From: a virus
IMG/VR virus record: IMGVR_UViG_3300017605_000114
Span: 1-44,769 of that record
DNA length: 44,769 bases
Reading direction: 5' to 3' (one strand)
Shown here: one piece after another, positions 8,173 to 16,944 of the stretch
Layout: every line of letters begins with the position of its first letter
How positions within the stretch are numbered: position 1 is the first letter of the stretch
Translations under genes and position numbers: made by a program
Notes under the pieces: model-generated
The model's input: only the letters and a program-made list of their open reading frames with translations
The model's database searches: none
What the model was told of the DNA's origin: nothing

Positions 8173-11100
8173 GTGAGCGCGCTGGATGATGCCCTTGCCT
8201 CCATCAACGGTGGAAACGGGGGCGGGTGGGGTCCACCCTCGGCTGGTGCTGGCGGCGGTGACAACACACCGCTGTGGGCGCAGTACACACCGAAGCGCAA
8301 GGAGAAGAAGAAGGGCCTCTTCGGAGGTAACCTTCTCTCCGACGCGTTCCAGGCCGTTTCGCTCCCACTCCACGCTGTCACCTCGGGCCTGACGCAAGAG
8401 TCCCGCGCTATCGGCGGGCTATTCGGCAAGAAGTACGGGACGCACAACTACCTGTACATCGACCTGCCCAACGGCAAGCGCCAGTCGGTGGACGCTGAGG
8501 GGCGTCCGATCACTGAGGCGCAGCAGCACGCGGAAGACACGAGCGGTTCGTTCGGCAACTTCGTGCAGGGCGTCATCGACCCTGAGAAGCAGATCGACTT
8601 TGCCGACTACGTCAACAGCAACAACGAGAAGGCTATCGGCGCTGGGCTGTTTGCTGGTAGTGGCAACAAGAGCATCCTGCCGTACGACGCGCCTGGCCCC
8701 GTCCGCTTTGCGGCGGGCCTGGCTGGCGACATCGGGCTGGACCCGCTCTCGTTCATCGCTCCCGCTGGCGAGGTACATGGAGCAGCCGAGGCTGCTTCGC
8801 ACATCACGGAGACTGCAAGCAAGCAGATCGGTGAGTTGCTACTGCCCGAGACGGGCGGCAAGATGTCGGGCGAGTTGATCCATCAGATCCTGACGAAGAC
8901 AAAGCCGATTGACGAGATTGTCAAGGTCAGCCCTGAGACTGCGCTCAAGGTCGAAGAGATCCGCAACGCGGCGCAGGACGCAGTGTACGCGGCACGCCGT
9001 GGTGGACCGAGCGCGCTGACGGCTGGGCAGCTTGACCAGTTTGGTCAGTTCACCAACGAGGCTGGGATCACCAAGTCACTGGAGAAGGGACTCAACCTCG
9101 ACTTCGGTCGCCTCGGCAGTATCAAGTTGACGAGCGGCGAGGGGCCGCTCTCGCAGTTCAGCATCCTCCGCCACAAGGCAGAGATGTCGTTGGGCGACCT
9201 GCTGCTGGGCAAGAACGGCGTGCCTCGTGGGTTGGGCAAGCTGAACGGTGCACCCGATCTGAACGCGGCAGCGCGCAGCGGTGCTGCTCGCCGCGTGGGC
9301 GAGAACATGAGCATGATGGACGCAACGCTGTTCAAGCGGTTGCGGGCCACGACGCGGGCCATCTCGGAGACGGCTACGCGTGACGCGCAGCGCACCCTGA
9401 ACGAAGCGGTCAAGGGCTTCACCGACGAAGAGATCGCTAAGGCGCACGAGATCATCGACACGGGCGGCCAGGCTGCAGCGCAGGCGGAACCGCGCGTGCA
9501 GGAGTTGGCGAAGAACATCTCGGACGCACAGAAGAAGTTGGGTGACCAGCTTGTGGCTGCTGGCGTCCTGTCTCCCCAGGACCTGATCCAGGAGGGCGGC
9601 TACTTCCCGAGCCCGATCACGAAGGACACGAGAGACGCACTGGTTGCGGCGGGGCTGCACCCCGCCGAGGGTGGCACGTTCGACAACGTGCGTGGTTTCA
9701 TCGAGGGCCAGCGCAAGCTGTGGGATGAGTCAACGGGGATCGGCGGGATCGGACGGGACACCGAGACGAGCCAGCGGATCACGTTCAAGGCGGCGACTCG
9801 TGCCGAGGCAGAGAAGAAGGCCAGCAAGATCCTGGCCGAGCAGTTGAAGAAGGCTGCCGACGAGGGTAGCGAGGCTGCCAAGAACTTCATCGGGGAGCAC
9901 CCCGAGGCCGTGCAGATGCTGGAGGATGGCGAGTACCCCCTCTTCCAGGAGGGGCGTGAGGCGCTGCGCTCGCAGACGAGGGCGATGGGCCGCCGCATCG
10001 GGCAGGCCCGTGCGGGGCGCAAGCTGTTCGAGGCTGGCTACGGCCTGGTGGACCCGCGTGTCACCAAGGGCTTCGTGAACTACGGGCCGACGGCGGAAGA
10101 GGTGCAGCGCATGCTGCGCCTGGGTGGCCAGGCGTCTGAGGACGCGCTGGACCGTGCGGCTGCCGCGCGGGAGATGGAGGCGGCTATCAAGGAGATGGGC
10201 GGGGAAGGCCCGCCCGAGGGTGGCGCTGGAGGCATTTCGCCTGAGAGGCCCCCAGAAGGCCCTGTAAGCCCCGCAGGCCCCGTTGCGCCCAACGGTGCCA
10301 CTCTGGACCTGCGTGGAAGCGAGGCTGGGGCCGAGGCTCGCCTCGCTGGAGAATCTGGCCAGGTGGCTACGGCGGCTCCGCCCGCCGCCCCGACAGGCCC
10401 GAGCTACGACTTCGCCAAGTTCATGGAAGAGGCGCAGAATGCGCCGCCCGTCAGCGAGGACGTGATCGCTGGCAAGGCCGCCAAGGTCGAGGCGATCCGC
10501 TCTGCGGCTCCGCCCCTCGATGAGGGCAAGACCCGCCTGTGGAATAGTGGCGGGACCAACTGGTGGATGCCAGAGGAAGCCCCGCAGGGCGACGGGCTCG
10601 CGTACGTGGCAGGGTTCCCTGGCACCGTACGGCACCTGGACGTGGACCCTGCCGAGTTCCAGAAGCTCAAGCAGGCCAACCAGTTGTCCAAGATCGGTGG
10701 ACAGCCTGGAAGCATCGTCATTGACGAGACGCTCAACCCCGAGTTGACCAGCATCCTCAACAAGGCAGAGGACGTGTCGCCGCTGGCGAAGGCGCTGCCG
10801 ACCGCCGAAGCCGCGCCCGTGCTTGGTCCGCACCCTGGGCTCGCCTACCACTTGGGTGGGGCTCCGCCCGATCTGGCCACCGCACTGGAAGAACTGCAGC
10901 GCGGTCAGTACCTGACCGTCGATGAAGCTGCGGCTCTGATGAACGTGTACGCGAAGACGCCGACGGCGTCCGATCTGCGCAACGCGGCAGAGCTTATGCA
11001 CATGAGTCCCGACCTGAGTGCCGTGGACATGAAGGCTGCGATCTACGACCAGTTGAAGCAGGCCACCGAGGGCCGCGTGCAGCAGGGTGCGAAGGCGCAC

Positions 11101-14100
11101 CCGCCGATCTACGACAGCATGACCGAACCGTTCAACGCGACCTTCCACACGACGGAGGCTGTCGGGCAGAATCTGCCCGAGCCCGCGCCGTTGGCGAAGG
11201 CAGTGCAGGGCCTGGACGTGCGAGGCAGCGAAGCAGCGCAAGAGGCGCGGCTGGCGGGGGGTGCGCCGCGCGCTCAGCGCGCCGCGGCTGCCGCTCGTGG
11301 CGCGCTCACGCGCCAGCAGGTGTTGGAGAACATGCACCAGGTCGAGGGTGTCATGGACGATGTCCGTGCGTACCTCAAGAACCGTACGGTGTTCAAGGGG
11401 TCGACGCCCGTCGGCAAGATCGACCCCGAAGCGGTGACCGCCCACTTCGACCAGTTGAAGCAGTTCGCCCAGCAACTGCAGTTGGATGAGCCGTCGAGCT
11501 TCGGCTACCGCGATCCGCTCGCCGCACTGGAGCCCGCAGGCTACCTGCCGACTGGCGGAAACGCTGGCCGCACAGGCTTCTCGGTGCAGGAGCAGGCCAA
11601 CCGCTTGGAGAAGCTGCTCAAGTCGGAGGTCAAGAAGTTCGAGGCCGAGCCCGACGTGTACGCAGCGAAGACGCGCGCACGCATCGAGGGGCACTTGGCC
11701 GAAGAGGCCAACCGTGCCCGCGTCGGATCGACCAAGCCGTTCACCGAACTCGTGCAGGAACCTCGCCGTCCGTGGACGTTCGAGGAAAAGGAAGGCCACA
11801 AGGCCGCCGTCGCTGCCGTCAAGACGTTGGGCGAGGAACGCGGCAGGGCTCTGCAGGAACTCAAGGCAGCCAAGGCCGAGGTCGCTGCCATCGGCAAGCG
11901 CGGTGCCACTGTTGTCTCCCAGGACACAGCCAACGTCGAGCGGGACATCATGCTGCTCGAACAGCAGAAGGCGATGCTGCAGCGTGGGCTGGAACAGAAG
12001 CAGGAGTTGGACGCTGCCGATGCTGCCCGCACGGCGGAGCAGCAGGCGTACGAGTCTCCCGTTGGGGGGACAGAGGATCTCGTCTCGGAGAACCTGCCGA
12101 ACTGGGCGGAGCGCAACGCGCCCCCGCCGCCTGAGGGTGAACTGACGGGCGAGCAGCGCCGCATCTACGAAGAGAAGTACCGCCAGTGGGAAGAACGGCA
12201 GGGGATGCCGATTGACAACTCGGCGGAGGCACAGTACCAGCGCGAGAACGCACAGAAGGCGACGACGCGCAGGCCGCGGCCTGCGCTGCAAACTGACCGT
12301 GGCGTGGACAACGAGGTGCGTCTGGAGCTTGAGCGTCTCGACGCGAAGATCGAGCGCCTCAAGCGAGTGGGCAATATCCACGGCCCTGGCGAGCCGAGGA
12401 AGGGTCCCGTCACCGACCTCGACATTGCGAAGGCGCGCGTCGAGGATGCCGCGCGGCACCTGGACGAGGTCAACACGAAGATGGAGACGGCGAAGGCGGG
12501 CATCCCGCCGAGGGAGAACCGCTACTACGCGCCGTCGAGCGGCAAGCAAGTCGAGCGCGTGGTCGAGGGCAGCGCGTACGACGAGGCGCTCAAGAAGTTC
12601 CACGAAGAGATCGCAGCACTGAACGCCCGTGCGGTCGAGCCGCACCTCGAATCGCGTGAGCAGTGGAACATCGGTGACACTCCGTTCCGTGACGCCGAGA
12701 CGGGCCTCACGATCCGTGAGGGCACGCTATCCGAGGCGACTGGCGCACTGTCTCGCCCATCCCCGAAGGAGATTCGTGGCGGGCACTGGGTCGAGCCTCG
12801 TGCTATCAACGGCAACGTGGTGAAGGCTCGTGCCGAGAAGATCCTGGCCGAGTGGAAGAAGTTCGGGCAGACAGCCAACGACCACTCGCAGATGCGTGAC
12901 GCTTTCGCTGCCTACAAGGGTCAACTCGACAAGGCGATCAAGCCGTCGGTCGAGCGGGACATGGTGGTGAAGGCCGAGCGCCAGGTCGACGCGGTGAGCC
13001 GACTCGCACAGAGCGAGTCGCACGTCCAGTCGATTGCCGACGATCTGACCGCCGACGCTCAGGCAGTGCAGGGCGTCAGCAATCGCGTGGTGCCCGAGCA
13101 GGTGCAGGTCAACTTCGAGCAGCGTGCTGCCGAAGGCCAGGAGTTGGTGCAGGAGTCTGCGAAGGCTACGGCGATGGGCGCTCCTGCTGCGGCAGAGATC
13201 GCGCACATGCGTCTGATCGCCAACCACTTGGCGAACGACGCCGACATGTACCGTGCCAACGCGCGTGAGTGGCTGTCCGAGTGGAACAGCATCACCGAGG
13301 AACGCCGACTGCACAGCGCGGTCAACTCGCTGCTCGTGCAGGGCCAGTTCGACTGGCTGGCACACACGTCGCTGCAGCGTGGCATCCTCACGCCTCGCTC
13401 CGTGGTCGACGCGATCATGTACACCGAGAAGCTGGCACAGCCCGAGACGCAGAACCGACTGGCCGACTCGTGGCGCAAGGCGCTGCACTGGATGCGAGTG
13501 TGGCAGATCACGAGCCCTGGCTTCCACGTACGCAACCTGTTCGGTGGCATCTTCAACAACGCACTCGCTGGCGTGGACGCCAGCACCTACCCGCAGTTCG
13601 CTTCGCTGTGGCGCAAGGCCGCGAGCGGCGGCGAACTGACTGCGGAGGAACGCAAGTTCTGGGGCGCGATCACGTCCATCGTGACGCCTGGCCAGATCGG
13701 TAGCGAGGCCCTCGGTAACCCCGAGGCTCGCCTGATGGGCGAGGCTGCCGTCAGTAAGACGCCGTGGGGCCAGCTTGGCACGCACGGTGTGCTGCCCCGC
13801 ATTTCCGAGAACAGCGGTGCGAACGTCGAGTTCTACCTGCGTGGCTCGCTGGCATACGACACCCTCAAGAAGGGTGGCACGCTGGACGACGCGGTCGAAG
13901 CGATCAACAAGTTCCACTTCGACTACCACGACGCCAGCGCGAAGGAGCAGTGGCTCAAGGCGAACGCCATCCCGTTCCTCACCTGGACGCGTCACAACGT
14001 GCCGCTGCAGTTGCAGATGATGGTGGAGAACCCGAAGACGTACGCACGGTTCGCTCACTTCCAGAACAACGTCGAGTATTACTCGAAGGCGGACCCTGTC

Positions 14101-14709
14101 ATCCCCGCATACTTCGCGGACATCCAGGCGACCCGCCTGCCGTTCACGACGGGTGGCGGTCACACGTACTACATCCCCGACTTGCCGTTCCGTGACGTGG
14201 GCTTGGCGACCGAGCCGCTGCAGCAACTGTTCAGCGGTCAAGGCGACCTGGGTGACAGGGCGCTCGCTGCGTTCGGTGAGCCCGTGTCGCAGACGACACC
14301 GCTCATCAGCGGCCCCATCGAGTGGATGTTGGGCAAGCAGTTCTTCAAGGGCATCCCGCTGCGGGATGACCGTGGCATCAAGCTGCACGACCTGCACATC
14401 CCCGAGTGGCTGGCTGCACCACTGCGGCTGACGCCACTCGTGAAGCGCGGTGCGAACGGACAGTCGTACATCACCGAGAAGGACTTCTACATCTTGGAGA
14501 AGACGCTGCCGATCCTCGGCCGCGCTCGCCGTCTCGGTGGTTCGAGTGAGACGAAGCAGCAGAACAAGTTGCTGTCACACCTCATCTCGTTCTTCGCTGG
14601 TACGCAGATCCGAACGAACACTCTCGAAGATCAGAAGATCGCCAACTACCTCTCGACGTTGGAGACGAAGCGGCGAACGACCATCAACAACGGACTGCAA
14701 GGACCCTAG
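8173..14709 (+). CDS. Giant internal virion / DNA-ejection protein (2178 residues)
   Basis: The largest gene, with GTG start at 8173. Its length, position after smaller internal proteins and helical, Ala/Glu/Lys-rich composition match large podoviral ejection proteins that enter the host envelope with the DNA. The C-terminal 450 residues contain SPGFHVRNLFGGIFNNALAG and PFLTWTRHNVPLQLQMM, patterns seen in giant phage virion proteins. A 16-residue motif occurs twice (residues 711 and 1014: LDLRGSEAGAEARLAG and LDVRGSEAAQEARLAG), bracketing a distinct segment with a possible ADP-ribosyltransferase-like stretch (about 786-835). No lytic transglycosylase motif was recognised. Long open frames on the other strand here are shadows. 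Confidence 0.85.
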   Translation: MSALDDALASINGGNGGGWGPPSAGAGGGDNTPLWAQYTPKRKEKKKGLFGGNLLSDAFQAVSLPLHAVTSGLTQESRAIGGLFGKKYGTHNYLYIDLPNGKRQSVDAEGRPITEAQQHAEDTSGSFGNFVQGVIDPEKQIDFADYVNSNNEKAIGAGLFAGSGNKSILPYDAPGPVRFAAGLAGDIGLDPLSFIAPAGEVHGAAEAASHITETASKQIGELLLPETGGKMSGELIHQILTKTKPIDEIVKVSPETALKVEEIRNAAQDAVYAARRGGPSALTAGQLDQFGQFTNEAGITKSLEKGLNLDFGRLGSIKLTSGEGPLSQFSILRHKAEMSLGDLLLGKNGVPRGLGKLNGAPDLNAAARSGAARRVGENMSMMDATLFKRLRATTRAISETATRDAQRTLNEAVKGFTDEEIAKAHEIIDTGGQAAAQAEPRVQELAKNISDAQKKLGDQLVAAGVLSPQDLIQEGGYFPSPITKDTRDALVAAGLHPAEGGTFDNVRGFIEGQRKLWDESTGIGGIGRDTETSQRITFKAATRAEAEKKASKILAEQLKKAADEGSEAAKNFIGEHPEAVQMLEDGEYPLFQEGREALRSQTRAMGRRIGQARAGRKLFEAGYGLVDPRVTKGFVNYGPTAEEVQRMLRLGGQASEDALDRAAAAREMEAAIKEMGGEGPPEGGAGGISPERPPEGPVSPAGPVAPNGATLDLRGSEAGAEARLAGESGQVATAAPPAAPTGPSYDFAKFMEEAQNAPPVSEDVIAGKAAKVEAIRSAAPPLDEGKTRLWNSGGTNWWMPEEAPQGDGLAYVAGFPGTVRHLDVDPAEFQKLKQANQLSKIGGQPGSIVIDETLNPELTSILNKAEDVSPLAKALPTAEAAPVLGPHPGLAYHLGGAPPDLATALEELQRGQYLTVDEAAALMNVYAKTPTASDLRNAAELMHMSPDLSAVDMKAAIYDQLKQATEGRVQQGAKAHPPIYDSMTEPFNATFHTTEAVGQNLPEPAPLAKAVQGLDVRGSEAAQEARLAGGAPRAQRAAAAARGALTRQQVLENMHQVEGVMDDVRAYLKNRTVFKGSTPVGKIDPEAVTAHFDQLKQFAQQLQLDEPSSFGYRDPLAALEPAGYLPTGGNAGRTGFSVQEQANRLEKLLKSEVKKFEAEPDVYAAKTRARIEGHLAEEANRARVGSTKPFTELVQEPRRPWTFEEKEGHKAAVAAVKTLGEERGRALQELKAAKAEVAAIGKRGATVVSQDTANVERDIMLLEQQKAMLQRGLEQKQELDAADAARTAEQQAYESPVGGTEDLVSENLPNWAERNAPPPPEGELTGEQRRIYEEKYRQWEERQGMPIDNSAEAQYQRENAQKATTRRPRPALQTDRGVDNEVRLELERLDAKIERLKRVGNIHGPGEPRKGPVTDLDIAKARVEDAARHLDEVNTKMETAKAGIPPRENRYYAPSSGKQVERVVEGSAYDEALKKFHEEIAALNARAVEPHLESREQWNIGDTPFRDAETGLTIREGTLSEATGALSRPSPKEIRGGHWVEPRAINGNVVKARAEKILAEWKKFGQTANDHSQMRDAFAAYKGQLDKAIKPSVERDMVVKAERQVDAVSRLAQSESHVQSIADDLTADAQAVQGVSNRVVPEQVQVNFEQRAAEGQELVQESAKATAMGAPAAAEIAHMRLIANHLANDADMYRANAREWLSEWNSITEERRLHSAVNSLLVQGQFDWLAHTSLQRGILTPRSVVDAIMYTEKLAQPETQNRLADSWRKALHWMRVWQITSPGFHVRNLFGGIFNNALAGVDASTYPQFASLWRKAASGGELTAEERKFWGAITSIVTPGQIGSEALGNPEARLMGEAAVSKTPWGQLGTHGVLPRISENSGANVEFYLRGSLAYDTLKKGGTLDDAVEAINKFHFDYHDASAKEQWLKANAIPFLTWTRHNVPLQLQMMVENPKTYARFAHFQNNVEYYSKADPVIPAYFADIQATRLPFTTGGGHTYYIPDLPFRDVGLATEPLQQLFSGQGDLGDRALAAFGEPVSQTTPLISGPIEWMLGKQFFKGIPLRDDRGIKLHDLHIPEWLAAPLRLTPLVKRGANGQSYITEKDFYILEKTLPILGRARRLGGSSETKQQNKLLSHLISFFAGTQIRTNTLEDQKIANYLSTLETKRRTTINNGLQGP

Positions 14710-14714
14710 ACCTC

Positions 14715-14933
14715 ATGGCCCTCATCACCCGTACTGAACAGCGCAAGGCGTTCCAGCCTCCTGTGCGTCTCACCCTCCTTGAGGGTGATATGGACACGCA
14801 TGAGATTGAGGACGAGGAACGCTTCGGGAAGATCGAGAAGAAGCTCGACACGATGAACGCCCGCCTGTTGGGCGTGCTGTCCTCGTTGATTGTGGCAGTC
14901 ATCATGCTGGCTCTGAACCTGGCGGTGAAATGA
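14715..14933 (+). CDS. Small one-TM protein, holin-like (XhlA type)
   Basis: A 72-residue protein. The second half is a charged helix (EIEDEERFGKIEKKLDTMNARL) followed by a C-terminal hydrophobic segment LLGVLSSLIVAVIMLALNLAV. This charged-helix-plus-C-terminal-TM layout is that of XhlA-like holin partners. ATG 14715 has a poor ribosome-binding site; the in-frame ATG 14790 has GAGGGTGAT upstream and would give a 47-residue protein, so the start is uncertain. It opens the lysis cassette directly after the giant virion gene. Confidence 0.65.
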   Translation: MALITRTEQRKAFQPPVRLTLLEGDMDTHEIEDEERFGKIEKKLDTMNARLLGVLSSLIVAVIMLALNLAVK

Positions 14934-14934
14934 A

Positions 14935-15237
14935 GTGGGACGCAAGATCCAACTCGCCTGGAACTTCATAGTTCCCGTCCTCCTGACCGTCCTGATCGCG
15001 ACCATCATCGTGGTCACGTTGAGGGTGGACAGCAAGTTCGCCAAGGAGGCCGTGGCCTCCCGACGGGCGGCCTGCGTTGCCGTGTTCGACGGCAACAAGG
15101 ACACGTACGACTACCTCAAGAGTCTGTACGACTCGGCCGATCCCGACTCGGCCAACTTCCTGGACGGCCTGCTGGCCGCCTACCAGGGGAACCTCAAGAC
15201 CTGCCTCGTGAAGGCGAACGCGCCACCGAAGGTCTAG
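14935..15237 (+). CDS. Membrane-anchored protein of lysis cassette
   Basis: A 100-residue protein with GTG start one base after the previous stop. Residues about 8-28 (WNFIVPVLLTVLIATIIVVTL) form one membrane span; the remaining 70 residues are soluble, probably external, with two Cys residues. The N-in, C-out layout resembles spanin-like or holin-accessory proteins. The family is not recognised; a lysis role is inferred from neighbours. Confidence 0.62.
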   Translation: MGRKIQLAWNFIVPVLLTVLIATIIVVTLRVDSKFAKEAVASRRAACVAVFDGNKDTYDYLKSLYDSADPDSANFLDGLLAAYQGNLKTCLVKANAPPKV

Positions 15238-15255
15238 ACGGGACACTTCGCCCCT
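15234..15255 (+). promoter_or_regulatory. Late-type motif copy before endolysin
   Basis: The 17-bp string CTAGACGGGACACTTCG at 15234-15250 is identical to 42810-42826, the only other place it was noticed. It spans the stop codon of the previous gene and ends about 12 bases before the endolysin start. It belongs to the ACGGGACACTTYR set (15238, 36129, 38451, 42814), all just upstream of rightward genes. Promoter or regulator site is inferred. Confidence 0.55.
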
Positions 15256-15262
15256 CTAGGTG

Positions 15263-16075
15263 ATGGCCGACTACGAGATCATCCCCCGAGCGGCGTGGGG
15301 GGCCAAGCCCCCGACAGCCCCCCTCTCGCCCATGACCCAGCCCGACGGCTGGGTAGTCCACTACGTGGGCGGGCCGATGCAGCAGGACCCGACGTACGCG
15401 CAGAGCGTCAGCGCCGTGTACAACCTGCAGCAGGGAGCGTTCAATGGGGACAACGGCGAGAAGTACATCGACATCCCCTACAACTTCTTGGTCGACCTCA
15501 ACGGTCGCATCTTCGAGGGCAGGGGCTGGGACTACAAGAGCGGAGCGAACGGGTCGTCCAACTACAACGGCCACGCCTGGGCCGTGTGTGTCCTCATGGG
15601 GCCAGGTGATGGCCAGCCCTCGGACAAGAACCGCCTGACGCAAGAGGCGAAGGACGCGCTCTCTTGGCTGACGAGAGAGGGGGCGAAACGCAGACCCGCT
15701 GTCTCCTACGTCAAGGGCCACCGTGACGTGTACGCCACCCACTGTCCTGGTGACGAGTGCTACGCGTATGTCAGCGAACTGAACAGTAATCTCCACGTTG
15801 TGGAGGTTGTGCCACCCATCGACTGGCACGCACTGGAGGGCATCGCCAAGTTCTTGAACGGGCTTCCCGTTCGGTTGGGAGACAGAGGTCCCGTCGTTGC
15901 TTCCCTCAACGACTTGCTCATCCTCCACGGTGCGCCGAAAACCCTCAAGGGTGAGGCGTACGGCTATCGCACCCGAGTGTGGGTCAACCACTTGAAGGTT
16001 GCGTGGGGGTGGCAGAACACCGATGGGAAGGCCGTGGGCAAGCCCTTCGGTCACGAACTGGTCACCCACAAATGA
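15263..16075 (+). CDS. Endolysin: N-acetylmuramoyl-L-alanine amidase with peptidoglycan-binding domain
   Basis: A 270-residue protein in the Amidase_2/PGRP family. It cleaves the amide bond between N-acetylmuramic acid and the stem peptide. Visible zinc ligands are H33 (VVHYVGG), H153 (KGHRD) and C161 (THCPG); Y73 and H160 are near the catalytic site. Residues about 201-262 (LPVRLGDRGPVVASLNDLL ... DGKAVG) look like a PG_binding_1 cell-wall domain. There is no signal peptide, so export depends on a holin. A GTG one codon upstream (15260) is an alternative start. Confidence 0.92.
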   Translation: MADYEIIPRAAWGAKPPTAPLSPMTQPDGWVVHYVGGPMQQDPTYAQSVSAVYNLQQGAFNGDNGEKYIDIPYNFLVDLNGRIFEGRGWDYKSGANGSSNYNGHAWAVCVLMGPGDGQPSDKNRLTQEAKDALSWLTREGAKRRPAVSYVKGHRDVYATHCPGDECYAYVSELNSNLHVVEVVPPIDWHALEGIAKFLNGLPVRLGDRGPVVASLNDLLILHGAPKTLKGEAYGYRTRVWVNHLKVAWGWQNTDGKAVGKPFGHELVTHK

Positions 16076-16150
16076 CCGTGTTGCTTCGCCTCTGGAACCT
16101 CGGGCAGTTAGCAGCGGACGTAGTCATTCACAGACATCGAAAGGTCTGAC

Positions 16151-16318
16151 ATGGTAAAGCTCGCACTCGTTGTGTTCGCCGTGGCCGTCTTCGTTCTGCT
16201 CGCCTTCAACGTCGTCATCGACGCCGACAAGGTGCGCTGGGCCGAGGGCGCAGTCGCTGCGTACATGGCAGCTTCTCTGCCGATCCCCGACATCTCAATC
16301 CCGAAGCGTGGTGAGTGA
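16151..16318 (+). CDS. Small one-TM membrane protein, lysis cassette
   Basis: A 55-residue protein with AAAGG upstream of ATG 16151. It begins with a strongly hydrophobic segment (LALVVFAVAVFVLLAFNVVI, residues 4-23), then a charged turn and a short amphipathic stretch. It overlaps the next gene as TGATG at 16316-16320. Size, topology and place between endolysin and a second membrane protein suggest a holin, antiholin or spanin-like part. The exact role is unknown. Confidence 0.68.
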   Translation: MVKLALVVFAVAVFVLLAFNVVIDADKVRWAEGAVAAYMAASLPIPDISIPKRGE

Positions 16319-16503
16319 TGGACTCAGTCGTCAAGTTCGTAGCCGAGGCGCGTAAGGCGCTCATCTCGGCTGCTGCCGTGCTCACTGCGATCACGGCCGC
16401 CAACGGCGTGCCTGCCAACTGGCAGCAGTATGCGGGCACTGCGCTCGCCGTGCTCGCTGCTGGCGGGATCGTCTACCAGGTTCCGAACAAGCCTGCAGTC
16501 TGA
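16318..16503 (+). CDS. Putative holin
   Basis: A 61-residue protein. Two hydrophobic segments (about ALISAAAVLTAITAA, residues 13-27, and AGTALAVLAAGGIVYQV, residues 39-55) are joined by a short NGVPANWQQY loop. This pattern of KxVAEARKAL followed by two Ala-rich spans is common among holins of high-GC Gram-positive phages. It would form membrane lesions that release the amidase. ATG 16318 overlaps the previous TGA; an in-frame GTG lies just upstream. Confidence 0.75.
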   Translation: MDSVVKFVAEARKALISAAAVLTAITAANGVPANWQQYAGTALAVLAAGGIVYQVPNKPAV

Positions 16504-16685
16504 TGGCTAGCGGCATCCATATCGACCCGTCGAAGCGGGGGACGTTCACGGCCGCCGCCAAGCGGGCTGGCATGGGTGTCCAAGCCTACGCTGCGTACGT
16601 GCTGGCGAACCCTGGCAAGTTCTCGCCTGCGCTGCGCAAGAAGGCGAACTTCGCACGCAACGCGAGGAAGTTCAATCATGGGTAA
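16503..16685 (+). CDS. Conserved small basic phage protein
   Basis: A 60-residue protein starting in a TGATG overlap with the holin. It reads GIHIDPSKRGTFTAAAKRAGMGVQAYAAYVLANPGKFSPALRKKANFARNARKFN, a pattern I know from many phages as an uncharacterised small protein. Lys/Arg-rich helices could bind nucleic acid. No function is established. It overlaps the next gene by 8 bases. Confidence 0.75.
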   Translation: MASGIHIDPSKRGTFTAAAKRAGMGVQAYAAYVLANPGKFSPALRKKANFARNARKFNHG

Positions 16686-16944
16686 GAAGCAGAAGGCGAG
16701 CGACGACGAGCCGATCCCCGTGATGGACCCTGCCGTCGAGTTGGGTAGGTGGCACGAGTTCGAGCCGTCGCTCGAACATCTGCGCACCACGAAGGCGATC
16801 ATCGTCGTCACGCTCGACCGCTTGACGGGCGAGGTGGAAGTGGACGACAAGCTGTCCACGCCTGCCGAGACGTGGTACTCGCTGGATCGTGCTGCCACGG
16901 AGCGCGCCGCCGTCCTCGATGGCACGCGTCCGTGGGACGACTAG
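16678..16944 (+). CDS. Hypothetical protein, last rightward gene
   Basis: An 88-residue acidic protein starting at ATG 16678 inside the previous gene's end. It begins MGKKQKASDDEPIP and has a central IIVVTLDRLTGEVEVDDKLS beta-type stretch. No signal, membrane segment or known motif. Its stop TAG (16942-16944) interlocks with the stop of the convergent leftward gene at 16941-16943 through the palindrome CTAG, with no visible terminator between them. Confidence 0.72.
   Translation: MGKKQKASDDEPIPVMDPAVELGRWHEFEPSLEHLRTTKAIIVVTLDRLTGEVEVDDKLSTPAETWYSLDRAATERAAVLDGTRPWDD

Noticed and set aside
9757-9773. ACGGGACACC in the giant virion gene as a late-type motif copy
   Set aside because: Matches only the first ten bases and lies deep in coding sequence without a nearby gene start.
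9730-12645. 971-codon open frame on the minus strand inside the giant virion gene
   Set aside because: Arg/Leu/Val-rich, no recognisable domain, antisense to a well-supported gene; typical high-GC shadow frame.
12727-14397. 556-codon minus-strand frame
   Set aside because: Same shadow pattern opposite the conserved C-terminal part of the giant virion protein.
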